Positions 1 through 6,348 of a stretch of 10,922 nucleotides of DNA are shown here, piece after piece. Origin of the DNA: Clostridia bacterium. Its GTDB lineage: Bacteria > Bacillota > Clostridia > UMGS1883. The stretch lies in contig CAAGBE010000067.1 of the NCBI GenBank assembly GCA_900768005.1, forward strand, positions 1-10,922, written 5' to 3'. Position 1 is the first letter of the stretch. The number at the start of each line of letters is the position of its first letter. Both the position numbers and the translations under genes were made by a program. The notes beneath the pieces were generated by a model. It saw only the letters and a list, made by a program, of their open reading frames with translations, had not been told where the DNA came from and ran no database searches.

Positions 1-1113
1 ATGATGGCTCCTACCGAGGTTTTGGCACGTCAGCATTACAACGACCTTTCTCCCCTCCTTGAGGGCTTGGGAATAAAATGCGAGCTTCTCACGGGAAGCA
101 CAACTGCAAAGAATAAACGTGAGATATATGAAAGGCTCGAAAACGGTGAAACAAATGCTGTTTTCGGTACGCACGCACTTATAACTGATAAGGTTAAGTT
201 CAGTTCCCTTGCCCTTGCAATAACAGACGAACAGCACCGTTTCGGTGTACGGCAGAGAATGATGCTCAGCGAAAAGGGAAAAGCCGTACATACACTCGTT
301 ATGACGGCTACGCCTATCCCCCGTACCCTTGCACTTATCGTGTACGGTGATATGGATATTTCCGTTATTGACGAGCTCCCCCCCGGCAGACAGAGGATTG
401 ATACCTACAGCGTTGGAGAAAATATGAGAGAGCGTATATACGCATTCATCCGCAAGGAGATAGAAAAAGGCAACCGAGCCTACATTGTATGTCCTTCCGT
501 TGAAGAGTCGGAGATTGATGGGTTAAAATCCGTAGAGGAGCATTATTCCGCTCTTTCAAAGAGTATATTCCCTGATATTCCCATGGGAATAGTCCACGGC
601 AAGATGAAAGCAAAGGACAAGGAAGCTGCAATGAGTGATTTTATCTCGGGAAAGAGTAAAATCCTTGTTTCAACAACTGTTATTGAGGTTGGGGTAAATG
701 TTCCCGAAGCAACGCTAATGGTTATTGAAAATGCCGAGAGATTCGGTCTTAGTCAGCTTCACCAGCTCCGCGGAAGAGTCGGCAGAGGAAAAGAAAAGAG
801 CTACTGCGTGCTTTTCTGTGCTTCATTCTCCGAGGAAACAAAAGAGAGAATGAAGATTATGGCACAGAGTAATGACGGGTTTAAAATTTCTGAAACTGAC
901 CTTAAGCTCCGCGGTCCTGGTGATTTCTTCGGTACAAGACAACACGGTGAATTAAGCTTTAAAATTGCTGATTTGTCAAATGATTTCTCCGTTCTTAAAG
1001 CAAGCGGTGCAGAGGCAGAAAAGCTTTTAAATGAAGACCCGACACTTTCTGAGGAAAAGCATTTCTATATAAAAGAAGCAACCGATAAACTGGCGTATAA
1101 TCTGACATTATAA
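1..1113 (+). CDS. recG: ATP-dependent DNA helicase RecG, C-terminal part (5' end outside window)
   Basis: This is the C-terminal 370 residues of RecG, the superfamily 2 helicase that remodels stalled replication forks and branch-migrates recombination intermediates. Visible motifs in order are APTEVLARQH (Ia, residues 3-12), GTHAL, the DEQH box followed by RFGVRQR (motif II), TATPIPRTL (III), VHGKM (IV), STTVIEVGVNVP (V) and QLHQLRGRVGRG (VI). Near the end LRGPGDFFGTRQHG matches the conserved RecG motif after the helicase core. Full-length RecG is usually about 680 residues, so the N-terminal wedge (OB-fold) domain and the Walker A motif, normally about 25 residues before APTE, lie upstream of base 1. 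The ATG at base 1 is therefore internal and not the start. The gene converges on the - strand operon and ends directly at a shared terminator. Nothing in the visible part looks damaged. Confidence 0.97.
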   Translation: MMAPTEVLARQHYNDLSPLLEGLGIKCELLTGSTTAKNKREIYERLENGETNAVFGTHALITDKVKFSSLALAITDEQHRFGVRQRMMLSEKGKAVHTLVMTATPIPRTLALIVYGDMDISVIDELPPGRQRIDTYSVGENMRERIYAFIRKEIEKGNRAYIVCPSVEESEIDGLKSVEEHYSALSKSIFPDIPMGIVHGKMKAKDKEAAMSDFISGKSKILVSTTVIEVGVNVPEATLMVIENAERFGLSQLHQLRGRVGRGKEKSYCVLFCASFSEETKERMKIMAQSNDGFKISETDLKLRGPGDFFGTRQHGELSFKIADLSNDFSVLKASGAEAEKLLNEDPTLSEEKHFYIKEATDKLAYNLTL

Positions 1114-1142
1114 AAAGGCTTTGACAATTGTCAAAGCCTTTT
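1113..1142. terminator. Bidirectional intrinsic terminator between recG and ispH-S1
   Basis: A perfect 30-base palindrome is centred between 1127 and 1128. It begins on the last base of the recG stop codon. Each arm carries AAAAGGCTTTGAC. RNA from either strand can form a hairpin of about 13 base pairs around a short AATT loop. On the + strand the stem is followed by TTTTAAATTTT. On the - strand it ends in TTTTTATAAT. It lies 12 bases past the ispH-S1 stop, so it can end both convergent transcripts. Confidence 0.85.
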
Positions 1143-1154
1143 AAATTTTATGGA

Positions 1155-3155
1155 TTATTCTTCTGTTGCTTCGGGAGCTTCTTCTGCTACTTCTTCAACT
1201 GCTTCCTGTTCAGCAGGAGCTTCTTCGGGAGCAATAAGTGCACGGATTGAAAGACCAATCTTCTTTTCATCCCACTTAATTTCTGTAATCTTAGCATCTA
1301 CCATTTCGCCAACGGTAAGAACATCTTCGGGCTTGCCGATTCTCTTGTTAGCAATCTGGGAAATGTGAATAAGACCGTCGATTCCGGGGATAAGTTCAAC
1401 AAATGCACCAAAGGGAACAAGACGAACAACCTTTACATTTACAACATCGCCTTCGTTAAATGTTCTCTTTGCAATTTCCCAGGGATTGTCCTCAATCTTC
1501 TTGTAACCGAGAGAAATCTTCTGAGCTTCCTTATCAACCTTGAGAATTGTAACTTCTACCTGATCGCCAACCTTAACAACTTCGGAGGGATGCTTGATTC
1601 TCTGCCAGCTGAGCTGAGAAATCGGGATAAGACCGTCAACACCGCCGAGGTCAACAAATGCACCGAAATCTGTGAGAGTCTTAACAGTACCTGTGTACAC
1701 CTTGCCCTCTTCTACGTCAGCCATAAATGCAGCTGCCTTTTCAGCACGCTCTGCCTGAGCAACAACCTTGATTGAACCGATTGCTTTCTTACCACGTCTG
1801 TCTTCACGGATGTTTACAATCTTGAAGCTTGCTTCGGTACCAACAAGGGGCTGAAGATCCTTCATAAATCTTTCACTTGCCATTGAAGCAGGGATAAAGA
1901 TTCTTGAGCCGTTAACAAGAGCGATTACACCGCGGTTAACATTCTCAACAATTTTACCTGTAAGGATTTCGCCTGATTCATAAGCTTTCTCGATTGTCTG
2001 CCAACCCTTGATTGCGTCAATCTTCTTCTTAGAAAGCTTAACATAGCCTTCACCGTCGTTAACTCTTACAACAAATACCTCTACTTCGTCGCCAACCTTA
2101 ACAACGTCAGCAGGGTTTGCAGAGGGGTCATCTGTAAGCTCGTCCGCAGGGATGATACCATCAGCCTTGTAGCCCAGGTCTACATATACTTCTGTGGGAG
2201 TAATGCTGATAATTGTGCCGCTTACAACCTGTCCTGTATTTAAAGTGACGAGGGATTGTTCAAATGCCTCGGCAAATGTAGGCTCTCCATTTCCTTGAAT
2301 ATTAGTGTTTTTTTCTTCTACCATGGTTTCCAAAACCTCCTTAATTATATGCTCCGGTGTTGATGCACCGGCGGTTATACCGAACGAATTGCCGAGGGAC
2401 ATAATACCCTCTGGCAGTTCACCTGCCTCCTCCACTAAAAATGTGTGTCTGGAAAGCGGTGCGGCGATCTGGTACAGCTTCTTGGTATTGGAGCTGTGTT
2501 TACCGCCGACGACAACAAATACATCACTGACTTTTGCAAGCTCAGCAGCATATTTCTGTCGCTCATTCGTAGCACTACATATTGTATCAAAAACTATGGT
2601 ACTTTGGCAAGTCTTTTTTATAATTTTCGTAATTTTTTTCCATAATTCGCGTTCAAATGTAGTTTGTGCTACAACATATACTGTTTTTTCAGCCTGAAAT
2701 TCCAAATTTCGAGCCTCTTCTTCACTGTCTATGACCGTTGCACTATCCTCACACCATCCGTTGATTCCGATTACCTCGGGATGGTTTTTATCGCCTATAA
2801 TGACAATATCGTATTCATTTTCGTATGCTTCGGCAACAATATTGTGAATTTTCTTTACAAAGGGGCAGGTTGCATCAATAAACTGAATTCCGTTTTTCTC
2901 TAAGATTTCCTGCTCGCTTTTTTTGATACCATGGCTCCGTATGATAACTGTTTCCCCAGGCAATGCATCGGAGGGGCTTTCTATAATCCTTGCGCCTTGC
3001 CTGTTGAAAGACTCTACCACAGCACTGTTATGAATAATAGGTCCAAGGGTTGCAATCTTCCTGCCGCTATCAATACCCTCCTGCGCTATCCTTACAGCAC
3101 GGCTTACTCCAAAACAGAAGCCTGCCTTTTCTGCTACTTTTACTGTTTTACTCAT
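1155..3155 (-). CDS. ispH: IspH (HMB-PP reductase) fused to four-domain ribosomal protein S1
   Basis: This 666-residue protein joins two functions. Residues 1-279 are IspH, the [4Fe-4S] enzyme that makes IPP and DMAPP in the last MEP-pathway step. The cluster cysteines are C14 (GFCFGV), C97 (DATCPF) and C193 (DTICSAT). Substrate-site residues include H42, H75, H125, E127, S221-S222-N223 and S265 (AGASTPEH). Residues 306-378, 394-465, 482-554 and 567-640 are four S1 RNA-binding repeats, the third and fourth best preserved (TDFGAFVDLGG, VPFGAFVELIPG). An acidic Ala/Glu tail follows (642-666). Such fusions are known in Clostridia. The start ATG at 3155 has AGGAGA 6-8 bases upstream, and the gene overlaps plsC by 8 bases. 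A strong internal SD plus ATG lies at the domain junction (M278). Lysine codons shift from mostly AAA to mostly AAG there. IspH is cytosolic; the S1 part presumably binds mRNA on the ribosome. Confidence 0.97.
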   Translation of the reverse strand: MSKTVKVAEKAGFCFGVSRAVRIAQEGIDSGRKIATLGPIIHNSAVVESFNRQGARIIESPSDALPGETVIIRSHGIKKSEQEILEKNGIQFIDATCPFVKKIHNIVAEAYENEYDIVIIGDKNHPEVIGINGWCEDSATVIDSEEEARNLEFQAEKTVYVVAQTTFERELWKKITKIIKKTCQSTIVFDTICSATNERQKYAAELAKVSDVFVVVGGKHSSNTKKLYQIAAPLSRHTFLVEEAGELPEGIMSLGNSFGITAGASTPEHIIKEVLETMVEEKNTNIQGNGEPTFAEAFEQSLVTLNTGQVVSGTIISITPTEVYVDLGYKADGIIPADELTDDPSANPADVVKVGDEVEVFVVRVNDGEGYVKLSKKKIDAIKGWQTIEKAYESGEILTGKIVENVNRGVIALVNGSRIFIPASMASERFMKDLQPLVGTEASFKIVNIREDRRGKKAIGSIKVVAQAERAEKAAAFMADVEEGKVYTGTVKTLTDFGAFVDLGGVDGLIPISQLSWQRIKHPSEVVKVGDQVEVTILKVDKEAQKISLGYKKIEDNPWEIAKRTFNEGDVVNVKVVRLVPFGAFVELIPGIDGLIHISQIANKRIGKPEDVLTVGEMVDAKITEIKWDEKKIGLSIRALIAPEEAPAEQEAVEEVAEEAPEATEE
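2322..2342 (-). promoter_or_regulatory. Candidate internal ribosome binding site and start for a free S1 protein
   Basis: Reading the - strand, AAGGAGG (2342 to 2336) is followed by an 11-base spacer and an ATG at 2324. That ATG is codon 278 of the ispH-S1 reading frame, within two residues of the end of the IspH domain and well before the first S1 repeat. The motif matches the anti-Shine-Dalgarno sequence better than the gene's own SD. Starting here would give a 389-residue S1 protein. The spacer is slightly long, and the bases also encode K-E-V in a helix, so coincidence is possible. Confidence 0.4.
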
Positions 3156-3717
3156 TCTTTTCTCCTAAAGAATATATTGTGTCCATAAGTCCGTCGGCAA
3201 GGGACTGCATCAAATCACCGTCGTGGACACTTTCTGTGTATTCATCATAATTAATGGGACTGCCGTATGTAACTGAATTCCAAGTAAGATATGCAGGAAC
3301 AATCGGCACACCGCACTGAATTGCAAGACGGACAATACCTGAATTTACCTGCTTCCTCTCCCCGTTTTTCATTCTTGTTCCTTCGGGGAAGATAAGGGTT
3401 GCCCCACCTTTTTTCATAATTTTAAGTGTTGCCATAACAGCCGCCGCATCACCTCTGCCCCTCTTTATGGGGAATGCACCCAAAGACTTTATGAGCCAGC
3501 CTAAAACAGGTTTTTTAAAAAGCTCCTCTTTACTCATAAAGGTAAGCTGTCTTCGGCAGGATGCTGCAATAAGTATCGGGTCTATCATTGCACGATGATT
3601 CGCACAAAGCAAAAATGCACCTTCTGTTGGTATATTCTCTTTACCGTTTGCCTTAAAAAGCATAAATACTTTAAATACGCCGTGTACAACTTTTACGGCA
3701 ATGTTATAAAAGCTCAT
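3148..3717 (-). CDS. plsC: 1-acyl-sn-glycerol-3-phosphate acyltransferase (PlsC family)
   Basis: This 189-residue protein belongs to the PlsC/LPLAT family, which adds the second acyl chain to lysophosphatidic acid to make phosphatidic acid at the cytoplasmic membrane. The catalytic HX4D motif is NHRAMID (H41, D46). The acyltransferase motif PEGTR is at 111-115 with R115 present, and GVPIVPAYL near residue 140 is the usual fourth block. The N-terminal 20 residues are hydrophobic or amphipathic (VVHGVFKVFMLF) and could anchor the protein at the membrane surface. Length is near the short end of the family. The start ATG at 3717 has AAGGAG nine bases upstream, inside cmk. The start overlaps the cmk stop (ATGA), and the 3' end overlaps ispH by 8 bases, so it is probably coupled to both. 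Fusions and adjacency of cmk and plsC are common in Firmicutes. Exact acyl acceptor is inferred from the family only. Confidence 0.92.
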   Translation of the reverse strand: MSFYNIAVKVVHGVFKVFMLFKANGKENIPTEGAFLLCANHRAMIDPILIAASCRRQLTFMSKEELFKKPVLGWLIKSLGAFPIKRGRGDAAAVMATLKIMKKGGATLIFPEGTRMKNGERKQVNSGIVRLAIQCGVPIVPAYLTWNSVTYGSPINYDEYTESVHDGDLMQSLADGLMDTIYSLGEKNE

Positions 3718-4379
3718 CTTATGTTACTCCTTATATGTTCAATAACTGCATTTACTGATTCTTCAAAGTTAAGCTTTGAGGTATCAATTACGGTAGCACC
3801 GTCTGCCACCACAAGAGGTGATACTGCACGGGTAGAATCCTGCTTGTCACGAAGAATCATATCCTCCCTGACAGCCTCAAAATCCACCGTTTCACCTTTT
3901 TCAAGAAGCTCTTTATATCTTCTTTCTGCACGGGCATCTACTGACGCGGTAAGAAAAATCTTAACCTCGGCATCGGGAAGGACAAAGCTTCCTATATCTC
4001 TGCCGTCCATCACAACATCGTGATTCTCTGCAAGCTTTCGTTGGAGGTCTACAAGTGCTACTCTTACGGCAGGAATTGCGGAGACATTACTTGCCGCCAT
4101 TGAAATTTCGGGAGTTCGAATCTGGTCGGACACATTCTCTCCATCAAGGAAAATATGTTGTTCTACTCCCTCATGCCTGATGTCAATATTAAGTGTAGGC
4201 AAAATTGATGCCACACCCTCGCTGTCTTTTGTGTCAATACCGCAGCTTACTGCTTTTAGTCCTACTGTGCGGTACATTGCCCCTGTATCAATATAGATGT
4301 AGCCAAGTGCTTTTGCAACCTTTTTGGAGATACTGCTTTTTCCTGCACCCGCAGGTCCGTCAATTGCTATTTTAGTCAT
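3714..4379 (-). CDS. cmk: Cytidylate (CMP/dCMP) kinase
   Basis: CMP kinase phosphorylates CMP and dCMP to the diphosphates, feeding CTP/dCTP pools and recycling CMP released in phospholipid synthesis. The 221-residue product has the P-loop GPAGAGKS (8-15), the substrate-side motif DTGAMYR (31-37), the DGRDIGS motif in the middle, and the LID-region stretch VDARAERRYKEL. The open frame runs 9 codons further upstream to a TTG at 4406. The ATG at 4379 is preferred because AAAAGGAG lies 8 bases before it and because family members begin only a few residues before the P-loop. With this start the gene overlaps the preceding flavoprotein stop by 4 bases (ATGA), and its own stop overlaps the plsC start the same way. 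Cytosolic. In many bacteria cmk sits beside rpsA; here plsC intervenes and S1 is the fused half of ispH. Confidence 0.96.
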   Translation of the reverse strand: MTKIAIDGPAGAGKSSISKKVAKALGYIYIDTGAMYRTVGLKAVSCGIDTKDSEGVASILPTLNIDIRHEGVEQHIFLDGENVSDQIRTPEISMAASNVSAIPAVRVALVDLQRKLAENHDVVMDGRDIGSFVLPDAEVKIFLTASVDARAERRYKELLEKGETVDFEAVREDMILRDKQDSTRAVSPLVVADGATVIDTSKLNFEESVNAVIEHIRSNIR

Positions 4380-5605
4380 ACTGAAAGCTCCTTTTCTGCG
4401 GCACAATCCCCTGCAAGGTAGCCCGTGGAAAAGGCTATCTGCAGATTAAAACCGCCTGTATATGCATCAACATCTATAACCTCGCCTGCAAAGAATAAGC
4501 CACTTACAAGTTTACTTTCCATTGTTGATGCGTTTATTTCCTTTACATTTACACCGCCAGAGGTTACTATTGCCTCCGCTACGGGGCGATAACCCTTAAT
4601 GGTGAATGTAAGGTGTTTTAAAAGGCCCAAAAGCGTCTTTCTCTCGTCCTTTGTAATGCTGTTTACTTTCTTGTATCTGTCTATGCCCGATTTTCCCACA
4701 ATGTATTCAATCATTTTGCCGGGAAGCAAATCGGAAAGAGAATTTTCAAAGTTTCTGTTCTGATATTTTTCAAAATCCCTAAGTATTCTTTTATCCAAGG
4801 TTTGCTCATCAAGAGCAGGCTTTAAGTCGATTTCTATACGGCAGTCTTCGGGGTTTTTTCCCATATGACTGCTTGATGAAAGTATCACGGGGCCAGTTAA
4901 ACCAAAATGTGTGAAAAGCATTTCCCCGAAATCAGAAAATTTCTTCTTTCCCTTGGAGTCAAATACTGTTACGGAAATATTCCGAAGTGAAAGTCCCATA
5001 AGTTCTTTCGTGCTTTCTTTCGTTTCAACGGGTACAAGAGCAGGTTTAATGGGGGTTATACTATGCCCAAGCTTTTCAGCCATCGTATATCCGTCACCCG
5101 TTGAGCCCGTAAGAGGATAACTCTTTCCGCCCGTTGCTACAATCACATTGTCGCAAAAGTATATGGATTTTTCTGTTTTCACGCCCTTTACTTTCCCATC
5201 AGCTACCATAATGTCGGTAACTCTGCCGTTTACGATATTGACGTTAAGCTCCTGCATTTTCCGTCTGAGTGCCGATACAATATCTGTGGCTTTATCGCTT
5301 ACGGGAAACACTCGCTGACCTCTTTCCTCTTTAAGAGGTACACCGCACTCTTCAAAAAAGCTCATCACATCATAGTTTGTAAAGCTGTATATTGCGCTGT
5401 ATAAAAATCTGTGGTTCGTGGGAATGTTTTCAAAGATTTCTTCGGTGGGACAGGCATTTGTGACATTGCACCTGCCCTTGCCTGTAATTCTGATTTTCTT
5501 TCCCACATCAATATTTCTCTCAATAAGTGTTACCGGTGCGTCCTTTTCCGCTGCCCGAATGGAAGCAAGCATACCTGCCGCACCGCCGCCTATTACGATT
5601 ATCAT
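4376..5605 (-). CDS. BaiN/YhiN-type NAD(P)/FAD-dependent flavoprotein (HI0933-like family)
   Basis: This 409-residue flavoprotein belongs to the HI0933-like family (E. coli YhiN, B. subtilis YtfP, clostridial BaiN). It opens with the dinucleotide-binding motif GGGAAG (6-11) and the acidic E29 ending the second strand, which binds the FAD ribose. Then come GKGRCNVTN (42-50), ATGGKSYPLTGSTGDGY in the middle, and the C-terminal FAD-contact segment GEVIDVDAYTGGFNLQIA. Length is typical. Family members are sometimes annotated as bile-acid enzymes, but most have no proven substrate, and these neighbours are housekeeping genes, so I do not assign a reaction. The ATG at 5605 is supported by AGGGGA 8 bases upstream, which overlaps the end of the methyltransferase gene; the gap is 3 bases. 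The stop overlaps the cmk start (ATGA), suggesting translational coupling. Predicted cytosolic. Confidence 0.9.
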   Translation of the reverse strand: MIIVIGGGAAGMLASIRAAEKDAPVTLIERNIDVGKKIRITGKGRCNVTNACPTEEIFENIPTNHRFLYSAIYSFTNYDVMSFFEECGVPLKEERGQRVFPVSDKATDIVSALRRKMQELNVNIVNGRVTDIMVADGKVKGVKTEKSIYFCDNVIVATGGKSYPLTGSTGDGYTMAEKLGHSITPIKPALVPVETKESTKELMGLSLRNISVTVFDSKGKKKFSDFGEMLFTHFGLTGPVILSSSSHMGKNPEDCRIEIDLKPALDEQTLDKRILRDFEKYQNRNFENSLSDLLPGKMIEYIVGKSGIDRYKKVNSITKDERKTLLGLLKHLTFTIKGYRPVAEAIVTSGGVNVKEINASTMESKLVSGLFFAGEVIDVDAYTGGFNLQIAFSTGYLAGDCAAEKELSV

Positions 5606-5608
5606 ACT

Positions 5609-6346
5609 TTATTTCCCCTGTTCCTGAGCTACAAAGAATACTCTCTCGCTGTTTTTCTTCGGGTTTTCAAAGCTACGGTCATGATACACCTTCAAAAGTC
5701 TCATTCCCGAGCTTTCAATAAGAGCCTTTATTTCCTCAATCTCATAAGCACGCTCGGTATGCTGCTCGTCAAATCTTGTATAGTTTTCCCCGTCTTTAGC
5801 AAAAAAAGTCAGGTAAAAGTCACTCAGTTTTCTCCGCTTATCATATTCGTTTTGCCACGAGCAAAAGCAATCATCATCTTGGAGGATAAAGGTGTTATCA
5901 CCTATAACATTTTCGAGCTTATAGCGGGTATTTATGTCAAATATAAAAAGTCCACCTGGCTCAAGATAGTTGTTTGCAAGCTTCATAACCTTAAGCAAAT
6001 CTCTTTTGTCGGTTATGTAATTTACACAATCGAGGCTTGAAACTATAAAATCCACCGTACCGTAGAGTTCAAACTCAGTCATATCCTGATTAAGGTAAAG
6101 AATATCCATCCCTTCCGACTTTTCACGGGCAACCATCAGCATATCCTCGGATAAGTCAACGCCTGTCATTTCTATACCTCGGTTTGCAAGCTCTACCGTA
6201 AGATTTCCCGTTCCGCAGCCAAGGTCAAGCCCCAATTTGGGATTTAATCCGTACCTTTGAAATATCTTAAAATAGTAATCTGCCCATTCTTTATAATCCA
6301 CGTCGTTTATAAGCTTGTCATAAATATAGGCAAAATCGTTATACAT
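5609..6346 (-). CDS. Class I SAM-dependent methyltransferase, substrate unknown
   Basis: A 245-residue Rossmann-fold methyltransferase. Motif I, LDLGCGTGN, spans residues 40-48 and binds SAM; the acidic end of strand 2 is in MTGVDLSEDML. Motif post-II lies near DMTEFELYGTVDFIVSSLDCVNYI, and a post-motif III block reads LEPGGLFIFDIN. The N-terminus, beginning MYNDFAYIYDKL and continuing DVDYKEW, is characteristic of a Firmicute group often annotated YqeM-like or Methyltransf_25. I cannot name the substrate from sequence; small-molecule, tRNA or protein targets are all open. The ATG at 6346 has AAGGTG 9 bases upstream inside pcrA. Gaps are 2 bases to pcrA and 3 bases to the flavoprotein, so it is very likely co-transcribed with both. 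No membrane segment or signal peptide is visible. Confidence is high for the fold and low for any specific role. Confidence 0.88.
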   Translation of the reverse strand: MYNDFAYIYDKLINDVDYKEWADYYFKIFQRYGLNPKLGLDLGCGTGNLTVELANRGIEMTGVDLSEDMLMVAREKSEGMDILYLNQDMTEFELYGTVDFIVSSLDCVNYITDKRDLLKVMKLANNYLEPGGLFIFDINTRYKLENVIGDNTFILQDDDCFCSWQNEYDKRRKLSDFYLTFFAKDGENYTRFDEQHTERAYEIEEIKALIESSGMRLLKVYHDRSFENPKKNSERVFFVAQEQGK

Positions 6347-6348
6347 AG

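Noticed and set aside
1..3. ATG at base 1 as the start of recG
   Set aside because: The sequence begins inside helicase motif Ia. The wedge domain and Walker A motif must be upstream of the window.
4380..4406. Upstream TTG start extending cmk by nine residues
   Set aside because: The SD AAAAGGAG lies inside this extension and serves the ATG at 4379. Family members start just before the P-loop.
5411..6040. A 209-codon open frame on the + strand
   Set aside because: It straddles the antisense of two well supported genes (flavoprotein and methyltransferase) and shows no domain pattern or ribosome binding site.
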